64,000 nucleotides of DNA, from assembly GCF_004367745.1 (NCBI RefSeq), contig NZ_CP037993.1, positions 1,178,001 to 1,242,000 on the forward strand, read 5' to 3'. The notes below the pieces were generated by a model. The model made no database searches, was not told the DNA's origin, and saw only the letters and a list, made by a program, of their open reading frames with translations. Numbering within the stretch: the stretch's first letter is position 1; every line of letters starts with the position of its first letter. Shown here piece by piece: positions 27,445 through 36,363 of this stretch. The translations under genes and the position numbers were made by a program. This DNA comes from Herbaspirillum huttiense. Its GTDB lineage: Bacteria; Pseudomonadota; Gammaproteobacteria; Burkholderiales; Burkholderiaceae_D.

Positions 27445-28821
27445 TCAGCGCACGGCCTGGCGCACCTCGGGTTGGGCCAGCACTTCATCGAGGATGGCAC
27501 GCAGGCGCGCAAACATCAGCGCGAAATCCTCTTCCGTGTAGCACAGTGCGGGCGCGAAGCCGAGGATGTTGTCACCGAAGGCGCGGAACACCAGGCCATG
27601 GCGATAGGCCACCTGGAAGATGCGATCGTGCAGCTTCAGCTCGGGTGCAAAGCGGGCCTTGGTCTGCTTGTCGGCCACCAGTTCCAGTGCGCCCAGGAGA
27701 CCACGGCTGCGCGCATCGCCCACCAGCGGATGATCGAGCAGGGCGCGCAGGCCACCGGAGAAGACCGGTTCCAGGCGTCGGCCGTTTTCCAGCAGGCCGC
27801 CTTCTTCATACAGCCGCAGGACCTCCAGCGCCACCGCCGCACTGACCGGATGGGCCGAGTAGGTCTGGCCATGGCCGACCACGGTGCTCATCGGTGCGCC
27901 ATCGGCAATACCGTTGTAGACACGGTCCGACATCATCACCGCGCCCATCGGCGCATAGCCGGCGGTCAAGCCCTTGGCCATGGTCATCAGGTCGGGCTGC
28001 ACGTCTTCGTCCAGGCAGGCGAACATCGGGCCGGTGCGTCCGAAGCCGGTGATGACCTCGTCCACCACGAACAGGATGTCCAGCTGGTTGCAGGCCAGCT
28101 GCATGGCCTTGAGCCAGCCCTTGGGCGGCACCACCACGCCGCCGGAACCCTGGATCGGTTCGCAGAAGAAGGCCGCCACATTGTCCGCGCCCAGTTCAGC
28201 GACCTTGTCGCGCAGCGATTGCACCGAGGCCGCGATGATCGCTTCATCGCCCTGCAGCTCGCTGCGGTAAGGGTAAGGCGAGGGCAGGTAATGCTGGGTC
28301 GGCAGCGGCAGGTTGAAGTTGTAATGGAAATTGGGCAATGCAGTCAGGCCCGCGCCCACCGAGGACGAACCGTGATAGCCACGCTGCAGCGAGATGAAAT
28401 GCTTTTTGGTCGGCTTGCCGATGGAGTTGTGATAGTGCGTGATGTAGCGAATGGCCGCATCCACCGCATCGGAACCGCCCAAGGTGAAATACACATGCTT
28501 GAGCGACGCCGGGCTGATGTCCACCAGTTTCTTTGCCAGCAGGATGGCCGGTTCCGAGGCGAAATGGAAATAGCCGGTGGCATACGGCAGGCGCTGCATC
28601 TGCTCGGTGGCGGCGCGGATCACGCTCTCCTGGCCATAGCCGGTATTGACGCACCACAGTCCCGAGAAGGCATCCAGCAGCTGCTTGTCCTGGTGATCGG
28701 TCAGGTAGGCGCCGTGGCCCGACTTGAGGATGATGGGTCCCAGTTCTTCATGCTCGCGGAAGCTGGCAACGGGGTGGATCAGGTGGCTGCGGTCGAGCGC
28801 GGCCAGGGCGGAAGTTTGCAT
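27445..28821 (-). CDS. Class III (omega-amino acid) aminotransferase
   Basis: This 458-residue pyridoxal-phosphate enzyme has the class III signature around FVVDEVITGFGRTG (251-264, Asp254 binding the pyridine N) and the Schiff-base Lys283 in MAKGLTAGYAP. GSDAVDAAIRYITHYH (116-131) and the QRGYHGSSS loop (146-153) also fit. Relatives transaminate beta-alanine, 4-aminobutyrate, putrescine or related amines with pyruvate or 2-oxoglutarate. The aldehyde dehydrogenase, flavin oxidase and acetyltransferases upstream on the same strand suggest an amine pathway in which this gives a semialdehyde. The amine is not identified. Confidence 0.92.
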   Translation of the reverse strand: MQTSALAALDRSHLIHPVASFREHEELGPIILKSGHGAYLTDHQDKQLLDAFSGLWCVNTGYGQESVIRAATEQMQRLPYATGYFHFASEPAILLAKKLVDISPASLKHVYFTLGGSDAVDAAIRYITHYHNSIGKPTKKHFISLQRGYHGSSSVGAGLTALPNFHYNFNLPLPTQHYLPSPYPYRSELQGDEAIIAASVQSLRDKVAELGADNVAAFFCEPIQGSGGVVVPPKGWLKAMQLACNQLDILFVVDEVITGFGRTGPMFACLDEDVQPDLMTMAKGLTAGYAPMGAVMMSDRVYNGIADGAPMSTVVGHGQTYSAHPVSAAVALEVLRLYEEGGLLENGRRLEPVFSGGLRALLDHPLVGDARSRGLLGALELVADKQTKARFAPELKLHDRIFQVAYRHGLVFRAFGDNILGFAPALCYTEEDFALMFARLRAILDEVLAQPEVRQAVR

Positions 28822-29011
28822 AGAGGTGGACTCGCTGAAGATGCGTTGAACAAGGCCGTGCAGGCAAACGGCACAGCCGGCATGTGTTCTATCCTATGCC
28901 CCCGGCCTCGCAGGCGATGCGCAAGATGCGGGGCTGAAAAAGCATGTTCATGGGTTTTGCGCGCTGCTGCGGCATTTTCTGCGGCAGCAGCGCGGACACT
29001 TCAGCCCAGCC

Positions 29012-29914
29012 TCAGCCCAGCGCCTGATTGACGATGGAAAACAGCTGCATGCCCGCATCACGTACCGGCGGCTCACCCTTGCACATGCGGGTGACGTGGT
29101 CCACGCAGGTCAGGCCCAGCTTGTCGAACCAGGCTGGCAGGCCGCTCGATTCGAACACATCGATGCGGATGAAGGAGTCCGAATAAGTATTGATCCAGTG
29201 TGCGATCAATCCCTTGGCGCGTTCCGCGTCGGGTGCCACCACCGGACCGATCACGCGGCCGTGGCCGAAGCGGCGCACCAGCGCAAAGCCCAGCATCTCG
29301 CCATCGCGGTCCAGTGCCACGCCTTCGGATATCTCCAGCAGGGCCAGCAGCAGCTTGCTGCGATCCATGCCGGTGGCTTGCGCATCCAGTTCCAGCAGGC
29401 GATGAACATCATTCTTGCCCATCGGGCGCACGCGCTCACCTGGTGGCAGCGACACCAGCACCGGCTGCGCCGACGAGCCCTGGAACTGGTGCAGCACATC
29501 CTGCTGCACGAATCCCAGTTGCTTGTAGAGCGGCATGCCGGCCGCTGTCGCGTTGACGATGAGGCTGCGGCCATTGACCTCGCTAGCCGCATGCTGCATC
29601 AGCCGCCGTCCCAGGCCGCGCCGCTGCAACTCGGTCTGCACCAGCAGCATGCCGATGACGGCGTGGTGCTCGCCATAGGTGGTGCAGACCACGCTGCCGA
29701 CGGTGCGCAGCGCAGCGTCCGAGGCGGTGTTTTCCAGCAGGTAGCCTTGCCCCATCTGCAGCAGGAAATTCCAGTCTTCCAGCCGGTGCGGCCACTTGAA
29801 GCGCAGCGACAGCCGGTGGCAGTGGCCCAGGTCATCCGTTGCAATCGGCCGCAAGAGCAGGTCGGGCAAGGGCTCGCGGGCGGTCTCGGGCTCGTGGGTG
29901 GACAGCGCGGGCAT
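29012..29914 (-). CDS. GNAT acetyltransferase (two-domain)
   Basis: This 300-residue protein has an N-terminal GNAT domain with the acetyl-CoA motif ELQRRGLGRRLMQ (about 96-108) and a C-terminal second domain containing GHGRVIGPVVAPDAERAKGLIAHWINTY. The same architecture occurs in a paralogue at 33956-34852. AGGAG precedes the start. It sits between the aldehyde dehydrogenase and aminotransferase genes, so it could acetylate an amine intermediate. The substrate is unknown. Confidence 0.85.
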   Translation of the reverse strand: MPALSTHEPETAREPLPDLLLRPIATDDLGHCHRLSLRFKWPHRLEDWNFLLQMGQGYLLENTASDAALRTVGSVVCTTYGEHHAVIGMLLVQTELQRRGLGRRLMQHAASEVNGRSLIVNATAAGMPLYKQLGFVQQDVLHQFQGSSAQPVLVSLPPGERVRPMGKNDVHRLLELDAQATGMDRSKLLLALLEISEGVALDRDGEMLGFALVRRFGHGRVIGPVVAPDAERAKGLIAHWINTYSDSFIRIDVFESSGLPAWFDKLGLTCVDHVTRMCKGEPPVRDAGMQLFSIVNQALG

Positions 29915-29963
29915 GGTGGCTCCTGTTGGTTTCAGTGAGAGGGGCAGCTAGGCAGGGGAGGAC

Positions 29964-31445
29964 TCAGAGCTGGCCCTGGCAAACGTATTTGGTGTGCAGG
30001 TAATCATCCAGGCCATGCACCGAGCCTTCGCGGCCATAACCGGATTCCTTCACGCCGCCGAAGGGCGCCGCTTCCGCTGCCAGCGCACCTTCGTTGACGC
30101 CCACGATACCGCTTTCCAGCGCATCGGTGACGCGATGGATGCGGCGCACATCGGTCGAATAGAAATACGCAGCCAGGCCGAAGGGCGTGGCATTGGCGGC
30201 GGCGATCACTTCCTCTTCCGTCGAGAAGCGGGTAATTGGTGCCACCGGTCCGAAGGTCTCTTCGCAGCTGCATTGCATCTCGCCGGTGACGTTGGCCAGC
30301 ACGGTCGGGGCATAGTAGTTGTCGCTTTCGAAGCCGGAGCCCTGCAGGCGCTTGCCGCCGGTGATCACGCGCGCACCGCGTTCGATGGCATCGCGCACGT
30401 GCTGGTCGATCTTGCCAATGGCGCGGGCGTTGATCATCGGGCCGATCTGCGAAGCCGGATCGGTGGCCGGGCCGACCTTCAGTGCCGCCACGCGCGCCCC
30501 GAGCTTGGCCACGAAGTTTTCATAGACCTTGTCTTGCACGTAGATACGGTTGGGGCTCACGCAGGTCTGGCCGCCATTGCGGAACTTGGCGGCCATCACG
30601 CCATCGATGGCGGCGTCCACATCGGCATCATCAAAGACGATGAAGGGCGCATTGCCGCCCAGTTCCAGCGAGAGTTTCTTCAGGGTGTCGGCCGAATGGC
30701 GCGCCAGGTGCTTGCCGACGGCGGTCGATCCGGTGAAGCTGATCTTGCGCACGCGGCCATCGGCCAGCCACACATCGACCACTTCCGGCGTGCGCTCGCG
30801 CGAGGCGGTGACGATGTTGATGACGCCAGCCGGTACGCCCGCTTCCAACGCCAGGCGGATCAGCGCCAGCGACGTCAGCGGCGTATCCTCGGCCGGCTTG
30901 CACACCACGGTGCAGCCCGCGGCCAGGGCCGGGGCGATCTTGCGGGCGATCATCGCCGCCGGGAAATTCCACGGCGTGATGGCCGCCACCACGCCCACCG
31001 GTTCCTTCAGTGCCATCATGCGGCGGCCGGTGACCGGTGCCGGGATGATGTCGCCATTGGCGCGCGTAGCCTCTTCACCGAACCATTCCACGTAGCTGGC
31101 GGCATAGGCCACTTCGCCCTTGGCTTCGGCCAGCGGCTTGCCCTGTTCGCGCGAGATCAGGCGGCCCAGGTCTTCCTGGTGCGCCAGCAGCAGATCGTTC
31201 CAGCGCTTGATGATGGTGGCGCGCTGCTTGGCCGGTGTGGCGCGCCAGGCCGGGAAGGCGGCGACGGCCGCATCGACGGCGGCACGCGCGTCAGCGGCGG
31301 TGCCGTCCGGCACGGTGGCAAACACCTGGCCGGTGGCCGGGTCAGTCACGTCCAGCACGCGGCCATCGGCCGCAGCGCGCCAGTCGGCGCCGATCAGTTG
31401 GGCGCCGGGCATCAGGTCCTGGCGTTGCAGAGTCAGAGAGGTCAT
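29964..31445 (-). CDS. NAD(P)-dependent aldehyde dehydrogenase (succinate-semialdehyde type)
   Basis: This 493-residue enzyme has the ALDH active-site cysteine in GGQTCVSPNR and the general-base glutamate in LELGGNAP. The GITPWNFP-like segment (AITPWNFPAAM) and length match GabD-type succinate- or glutarate-semialdehyde dehydrogenases. It lies directly downstream of a flavin oxidase and upstream of a GNAT and an aminotransferase gene, fitting oxidation of the semialdehyde they make. The chosen start is MTSLTLQ at 31445; the ribosome-binding site is weak. A duplicated operator ends 7 bp before the coding region. Confidence 0.9.
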   Translation of the reverse strand: MTSLTLQRQDLMPGAQLIGADWRAAADGRVLDVTDPATGQVFATVPDGTAADARAAVDAAVAAFPAWRATPAKQRATIIKRWNDLLLAHQEDLGRLISREQGKPLAEAKGEVAYAASYVEWFGEEATRANGDIIPAPVTGRRMMALKEPVGVVAAITPWNFPAAMIARKIAPALAAGCTVVCKPAEDTPLTSLALIRLALEAGVPAGVINIVTASRERTPEVVDVWLADGRVRKISFTGSTAVGKHLARHSADTLKKLSLELGGNAPFIVFDDADVDAAIDGVMAAKFRNGGQTCVSPNRIYVQDKVYENFVAKLGARVAALKVGPATDPASQIGPMINARAIGKIDQHVRDAIERGARVITGGKRLQGSGFESDNYYAPTVLANVTGEMQCSCEETFGPVAPITRFSTEEEVIAAANATPFGLAAYFYSTDVRRIHRVTDALESGIVGVNEGALAAEAAPFGGVKESGYGREGSVHGLDDYLHTKYVCQGQL

Positions 31446-31451
31446 GGTGAG

Positions 31452-31503
31452 CATTCAGCAAAAGTTAATGCAACTATCAACGAGCATTCAATAAAAGTTA
31501 ATG
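31452..31503. promoter_or_regulatory. Double operator upstream of the gabD-like gene
   Basis: CATTCA-N7-TTAATG (31452-31470) is followed after N14 by a second CATTCA-N7-TTAATG (31485-31503). The spacings N7 and N14 are identical to the other four sites of this motif, but here both palindromes are complete, giving a 33-bp direct repeat of a 24-bp unit (31449-31472 and 31482-31505, 22/24 identical). It lies 7 bp before the gabD-like start, so it overlaps the expected promoter or leader. Confidence 0.65.
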
Positions 31504-31520
31504 CAGCAAGCGGCGCATCA

Positions 31521-32813
31521 TCAGGCCAGCTTGTCCTTGAGCTGGTAATACAGGCCGATCACCGGCAGGAACCACGGCGGCCCGAAGTGGCCGGGGATGG
31601 CCGGCCATTCGCGTTCGCGCCAGGGGTTGGCCAGCGCGTCACCCGCCATCACCTGGGCCATGCACTGGCCCATGTGCACCGACATCTGCGTGCCGTGTCC
31701 GCTGTAGCCCATGGAGTAATACAGTCCGTCGCGTTCGCCAGCCTGCGGCAGGCGGTCGCGCGTCATGTCGACCAGGCCGCCCCAGCAGTAGTCCAGGCGC
31801 ACCTGGCCCAGCTGCGGGAAGGTCTCGTGCAGGCCCTGGCGCAGGATCTCGCCGCTGGCCGCATCGGACTGCGGACTGGAAATCGCAAAGCGCGCCCGTC
31901 CGCCAAAGACCAGGCGGGTATCGGGCGTCATGCGGAAATAGTGGTGGATGTTGGCCACCGTCGTATAGGTGCGCTGCCTGGCCAGCATCGTGGCGGCGCG
32001 CTCGGCGCCCAGCGGTTCGGTCACCACGATGAAACTGCCGATGGGCACGATGCGCCGGCGCAGCCAGCCGAAGCTGCCATAGGCACCGTGACGGCTGGCC
32101 CCGGTGGCCAGCAGCACCTGCTTGGCCGTGATGGTGCCGCGTGCGGTGTGGACACGATGCGCGTGGGTGTCGCCGATGCGTTCCAGGCGTCGCACTTCGG
32201 TACCGGTATGGATGGCCGCGCCGTGACGCTCGGCCGCCGTGGCCAGGCCCCAGGCAAAGCGGCCCATGTGCATCTGGCCGCTGCGCTTGTAGAGCAGGCC
32301 GCCGTGGAAGCGCTCGCTTTGCACCTCGGCGCGCACGCGGGCGGCATCGAGGATCTCCACATCGCTGTCCACGCCATCGGCGATGAGACGGTCGGCACTG
32401 CGTTGCAGGGCGTCCATCTGGTAGGGTTTGGTGGCCATCTTGAGCTTGCCGTGGCGCAGGAAATCGCAGGCGATCTGCTCCTGCTCCACCAGCCGTGCCA
32501 CGGTGTCGACCGCGTCGTCATAGGCGTGATACCAGGCGCGGGCTCGCTCCACGCCGACCTTGGCGGCGACCTCGGCATAGTCCACCGCCAGGCCATTGTT
32601 GACGTGGCCGCCGTTGCGGCCCGAGGCTTCCGCAGCCACATGCGGGCCGGCTTCCAGCACCACCACCGAGGCCCCGCGTTTGGCGAAAGCCAGTGCCGCC
32701 GACAAGCCGGTGAAGCCGCCGCCGACGATGGCCACGTCAACCTGCGCGGGCAGCTCGCGCGTGGGGGAGATGAACAGCGGGGCAGAATCGGTCCAGTAGG
32801 ATTCCAGCTTCAT
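31521..32813 (-). CDS. FAD-dependent amine oxidoreductase (PuuB-like)
   Basis: This 430-residue DAO-family flavoenzyme has the ADP-binding GGGFTGLSAALAFAKRG near residues 30-46 and a C-terminal GYSGHGTQM motif. It resembles gamma-glutamylputrescine oxidase (PuuB), which oxidises an amine to an aldehyde using O2. The start MKLESYW (32813) is the normal N-terminus; the longer frame is rejected. It precedes an aldehyde dehydrogenase of the GabD type, so together they could take an amine to an acid. Putrescine or a related amine is a guess from family membership. Confidence 0.88.
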   Translation of the reverse strand: MKLESYWTDSAPLFISPTRELPAQVDVAIVGGGFTGLSAALAFAKRGASVVVLEAGPHVAAEASGRNGGHVNNGLAVDYAEVAAKVGVERARAWYHAYDDAVDTVARLVEQEQIACDFLRHGKLKMATKPYQMDALQRSADRLIADGVDSDVEILDAARVRAEVQSERFHGGLLYKRSGQMHMGRFAWGLATAAERHGAAIHTGTEVRRLERIGDTHAHRVHTARGTITAKQVLLATGASRHGAYGSFGWLRRRIVPIGSFIVVTEPLGAERAATMLARQRTYTTVANIHHYFRMTPDTRLVFGGRARFAISSPQSDAASGEILRQGLHETFPQLGQVRLDYCWGGLVDMTRDRLPQAGERDGLYYSMGYSGHGTQMSVHMGQCMAQVMAGDALANPWREREWPAIPGHFGPPWFLPVIGLYYQLKDKLA

Positions 32814-33008
32814 GGTCGGGGCTTCAGGCAGGTGAATGGGGAAAGGTGAGGCGGCAGACGCACTGCGCCACGTCATCAAGGATAGAACGCATAAGCCAGC
32901 GCCGTGACGCGAACTGCCCGCCGCCAGCGGCATGGCATGCCGTTGTGGCGGGGCGGTTCGGCATTTTGTTTGCCATGCGGCATCTCCGGATGAAGTGGCG
33001 TCGAGGCA

Positions 33009-33935
33009 TCAGTAACCGCGCTGGCGGTCGATCAGGCCCAGCAGCGGCAAGCCCTCGCGATGGCGGCGCAGGTTTTCCAGCACCGCATCGACCGCACCAT
33101 CGGGCTGGGTCATGCTGGCGATGTGCGGCGTGAGCACGATGTCGGGATGGGTCCAGAAGGGATGGCCCTGCGGCAAGGGTTCGGTCTCGCACACGTCCAG
33201 CACGGCGGCGCTCAATTGGCCGTCATTGAGAGCGGCCAGCAGATCGTCTTCCACCAGATGGCCACCGCGTCCGACGTTGACCAGCGCGGCACCGCGCGGC
33301 AATTGCGCAAACAGCTCGCGGTTGAGCAGGCCGCGCGTATCGTCGGTCAGCGGCACCAGGCACACCAGCACATCGGTACGTGCCAGGAAGTCGCGCAGGC
33401 CATCGCTGCCGCTGTAGCAATCGATGCCGTCCATCTGGTGCGCCGAACGGCTCCATCCTGCGCAGGGGAAACCCAGACCGTGCAACTGCTGCAGCACGGC
33501 GCGTCCCAGCATGCCCAGTCCGAGCACGCCGACGCGGCAGGCCGAGGCCGGGCGCACGCGATGGGCGCGCCACACCTGGTCACGTTGCTGGCGCGCATAA
33601 ATCCGGCTGTCACGATGGAGGCCCAGCACGGCGTGCGTCACGTACTGCACCATGCCGGCGGCAATGCCGGGCTCGGTCATGCGCACCACCGGCAGGTCCG
33701 GGGGCAGGGTGGCCATGTCGAACTGGTCGATGCCGGCCCCGACCGAGAACAGGATTTCCAGATGGGGGAAGCGCTGGGCAATATCCTCCGGTGGCGTCCA
33801 TGCGGCCAGATAGCGCACGCTGCTGCCATCGCCTTCATGCGGCCAGATATGGAAGGGCAGCTCAGGGGCCTTCTCGGCGAACAGTTGCGCCCATTCGGCA
33901 CCGCGTACCGGATCGGCCTTGTAGAGAAAAGTCAT
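33009..33935 (-). CDS. ghrA: Glyoxylate/hydroxypyruvate reductase A-like dehydrogenase
   Basis: This 308-residue D-2-hydroxyacid dehydrogenase resembles GhrA. It has the NAD(P) motif VGVLGLGMLGRAV (about 139-151), catalytic arginine in VNVGRGGH, the DVCETEPLPQGHPFW segment and the catalytic histidine in TPHIAS near residue 278. It reduces glyoxylate or hydroxypyruvate. It lies between a GNAT gene and the PuuB-like gene, transcribed the same way. Its start at 33935 follows the GNAT stop by 20 bp, so they are likely co-transcribed. Confidence 0.9.
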   Translation of the reverse strand: MTFLYKADPVRGAEWAQLFAEKAPELPFHIWPHEGDGSSVRYLAAWTPPEDIAQRFPHLEILFSVGAGIDQFDMATLPPDLPVVRMTEPGIAAGMVQYVTHAVLGLHRDSRIYARQQRDQVWRAHRVRPASACRVGVLGLGMLGRAVLQQLHGLGFPCAGWSRSAHQMDGIDCYSGSDGLRDFLARTDVLVCLVPLTDDTRGLLNRELFAQLPRGAALVNVGRGGHLVEDDLLAALNDGQLSAAVLDVCETEPLPQGHPFWTHPDIVLTPHIASMTQPDGAVDAVLENLRRHREGLPLLGLIDRQRGY

Positions 33936-33955
33936 GGTGGTCTCGTGCTGGCCGT

Positions 33956-34852
33956 TCAGCCCAGTGCCTGGTTGATCATGGAATAGGTGCGCCACGCGGT
34001 GGCGGGCGCGGGCGGGGTGCCACGGCACATGCTGACCACGTTGTCCACGCAGGTCAGGCCGATCTCTTCGAGCCACGGTTTGAGGCCGGTCCGGCCCGGC
34101 ACGTCGATGCGCAGATAAGCGCCGGGATAGGCGTTGATCCAGTAAGCGATGAGCGTCTTCGCATCTTCCACATGGCTGGCGATGACGGGGCCGATCACGC
34201 GGCCGCGCCCGAACTCGCGCAGATAGGCGACGCCCTTGACCTGGCCCGCCTGTTCCAGCACGGCCACTTCGGAGGTGTCCAGCAGCGGCACCAGCAGGGC
34301 GCTGCGGTCCATGCCGCTGGCCTGGCGGTCCAGTGCCAGCAGATAAGGCACTTCGTCCTTGCGCAGCGGGCGGATGCGCGCGCCTGCGGCCAGTACCGGG
34401 GTGGCACGCGCGGTGGTGCTCTGGTGCTGGCTCAGGGTGTCGGTGACCACGAAGCCCAGCTTCTCGTAGAGCGGGCGTCCGGCCTCGGTGGCATTGAGGA
34501 TGACGTTGCGCGTACCGGCATCCTGCAGCAGGCGCTGCATCATGGCGCGGCCCAGGCCACGGCCTTGCAGGGCATCGGTGATGATGACCAGGCCCAGCGA
34601 GGCATAGTCCTCGCCGAGCGGGCAGAGCATGCCGCTGCCGGCCACGCTGCGCGTGCCATCGGGTTCTTCCAGTTCCACCGCCCAGCTGCTGCTGACCTGA
34701 TGATGGAACTGCCAGTCGGCCAGCCGGTGCGGCCAGTAGAGGTGCAGACTCATGGCGTGGCAACTGGCCAGGTCCTCGGGGCGCATGGGGCGCAGGGTGG
34801 TCTGTACGGTCTGTACGGCCTGACCGGCCGGGAGCGTGCTTTGGGTAGTCAT
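33956..34852 (-). CDS. GNAT acetyltransferase, paralogue of 29012-29914
   Basis: This 298-residue protein has the same two-domain layout as the gene at 29012-29914: an N-terminal GNAT fold with ALQGRGLGRAMMQRLL and a C-terminal domain with GRGRVIGPVIASHVEDAKTLIAYWINAY. It is first in the minus-strand block leading to the hydroxyacid dehydrogenase and flavin oxidase. Two paralogues within 5 kb of one catabolic block suggest both act on similar amine or amino-acid substrates. Confidence 0.85.
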   Translation of the reverse strand: MTTQSTLPAGQAVQTVQTTLRPMRPEDLASCHAMSLHLYWPHRLADWQFHHQVSSSWAVELEEPDGTRSVAGSGMLCPLGEDYASLGLVIITDALQGRGLGRAMMQRLLQDAGTRNVILNATEAGRPLYEKLGFVVTDTLSQHQSTTARATPVLAAGARIRPLRKDEVPYLLALDRQASGMDRSALLVPLLDTSEVAVLEQAGQVKGVAYLREFGRGRVIGPVIASHVEDAKTLIAYWINAYPGAYLRIDVPGRTGLKPWLEEIGLTCVDNVVSMCRGTPPAPATAWRTYSMINQALG

Positions 34853-35488
34853 GCAGCGTGTCCTTGTCGATACGGTGGCGATGCGGATGAGGCAGGGTCA
34901 ATGGTCCCTGTTCCGTCAAATCCTATAAATATATAAATAGTTTGCGGGTTTCGGTCTTCTCGCGCTGCGGGCCGCGCCCGCTGGCCGGGTCCGCAACGCT
35001 ACCCCAGCGATGATGCACCTGGCGCGGCATTGCGCGGCAGTTTTCAAGCCTGCCAATTCGCAATCTTATGGCGATCTGCCCCCTCTTCTCGGCACAAAAT
35101 TGGGCGGCACCGGCAGTAGCATGATGCAGCCCCCGCAGGTTCTGCTTTGGCAGGCCAGCGCGGTGCGCAAGCAGATGCGGAGCAGGCATCGCCTGCGCAA
35201 ATGCAGTCCCGGACATGCGCCAGCCTGCGGACACGATCCGCACCAGCTTGGTGAAAATGCCCCAAAGCAGCGCACCCGGCTCGCATTGCTGCACTGCTCG
35301 GCAAGCTATGCTGATTGGACCGCAGAAAACACATATTTCTGTCTCGCGGCCCGGTCAAAAAGGAATAAATCGCAAGTTTCGCTATGTTGTAATCCTTCTC
35401 ATGCAGTCAACCGCAATCCCGCAAGCAAGCAGCCTCCAGCGCAGGCCCAACAGGTGATGCGCCCCCTTTTTTGACAGGACGATTTTCC
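34853..35488. other. Divergent intergenic region, GNAT / haloacid dehalogenase genes
   Basis: About 636 bp without a convincing gene. It must hold the promoters of the minus-strand GNAT/ghrA block and of the plus-strand HAD gene. An AT-rich stretch (TTTATATATTTATAG on the minus strand near 34925-34945) could be part of the former. Open frames inside it have no supporting ribosome-binding site or family similarity that I recognise. Confidence 0.45.
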
Positions 35489-36157
35489 ATGAGCATTTTC
35501 AAGCCCAAGTTCATTACCTTCGATTGCTACGGCACCCTGACCCGTTTCCAGATGTCGGAAACCGCGCAAAAGATTTACGCCGATCGCGTCTCCGCCGAAG
35601 ACATGCCGTTCTTCCTGCGCCAGTTCGCGGCCTATCGCCTCGATGAAGTGCTGGATCAATGGAAGCCCTACGAACAGGTCTGCAAGAACGCCATCACCCG
35701 CACCTGCGCGCGCTGGGGCATCAAGACCACCGACGAGGAAACCGGTGCCTTCTACAAGGCCGTGCCGACCTGGGGCCCGCACGCCGACGTGCCGGAGGGC
35801 CTGTCCAAGGTGGCCAAGGAATTCCCGCTGGTGATCTTCTCCAATGCCGACGACAGCCAGATCATGCACAACGTCGAGCAACTGGGCGCGCCCTTCCACA
35901 AGGTCTTCACCGCCCAGCAGGCACAAGCCTACAAGCCGCGCCTGAGCGCCTTCGAATACATGCTCGACAACCTGAACTGCAATCCGGAAGACGTGCTGCA
36001 CGTGTCCTCCAGCCTGCGTTACGACCTCATGCCGGCCTCCGACATGGGCATCAAGAACAAGGTCTTCGTGGCCCGCGGCCATGAACCCTCGACCCCGTAT
36101 TACGGCTACACCGAAATCAAGGACATCTCCGGCCTGCCGGGCGTGCTGGGTCTGTAA
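35489..36157 (+). CDS. Haloacid dehalogenase type II family hydrolase
   Basis: This 222-residue HAD protein has the nucleophile motif FDCYGTLT (Asp12 with the second Asp replaced by Tyr-Gly, as in type II L-2-haloacid dehalogenases), FSNADDSQ (motif II) and a late HVSSSLRYDLMPASDMG region (motifs III/IV). Known relatives dehalogenate 2-haloacids or have related C-X hydrolase roles, but many catabolic-cluster members act on unknown substrates. It stands before the peptide-type ABC transporter operon, separated by a hairpin. Confidence 0.87.
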   Translation: MSIFKPKFITFDCYGTLTRFQMSETAQKIYADRVSAEDMPFFLRQFAAYRLDEVLDQWKPYEQVCKNAITRTCARWGIKTTDEETGAFYKAVPTWGPHADVPEGLSKVAKEFPLVIFSNADDSQIMHNVEQLGAPFHKVFTAQQAQAYKPRLSAFEYMLDNLNCNPEDVLHVSSSLRYDLMPASDMGIKNKVFVARGHEPSTPYYGYTEIKDISGLPGVLGL

Positions 36158-36182
36158 GGCGCTTGTCAGCAGTCAGCAGTGA

Positions 36183-36204
36183 GCGGGAGCTGCAGGGCTC
36201 CCGC
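36183..36204 (+). terminator. Hairpin between HAD and ABC transporter genes
   Basis: GCGGGAGC (36183-36190) pairs with GCTCCCGC (36197-36204) around TGCAGG, 26 bp after the HAD stop. The following T-rich tract is imperfect, so it may be a weak or partial terminator. Confidence 0.45.
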
Positions 36205-36363
36205 GCAGTTTCCGTATTTCCCGGTGTGCTCCCGCCCTGGTATCAATGTTGCGAGGAGTGTGCCGGACCAACAGGCGGCGTGCCCTCCCGAGGGATCTGC
36301 AACATGCAGACGGCAGGGCAGGCCGGTGGTCTTCGTGGTTGAACTTTTATCGTGAGGCATTTC

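Noticed and set aside
31449..31505. Direct repeat as a mobile-element or integration trace
   Set aside because: The repeat is better explained as a double copy of the CATTAA/TTAATG operator because spacing matches four other promoter-linked sites.
29994..32849. Very long plus-strand open frame opposite the aldehyde dehydrogenase and flavin oxidase genes
   Set aside because: It spans two well-supported minus-strand genes and the gap between them, with antisense-type composition.
35010..35474. Open frame of 154 codons in the intergenic region before the HAD gene
   Set aside because: No ribosome-binding site, no recognisable family and unlike local codon use.
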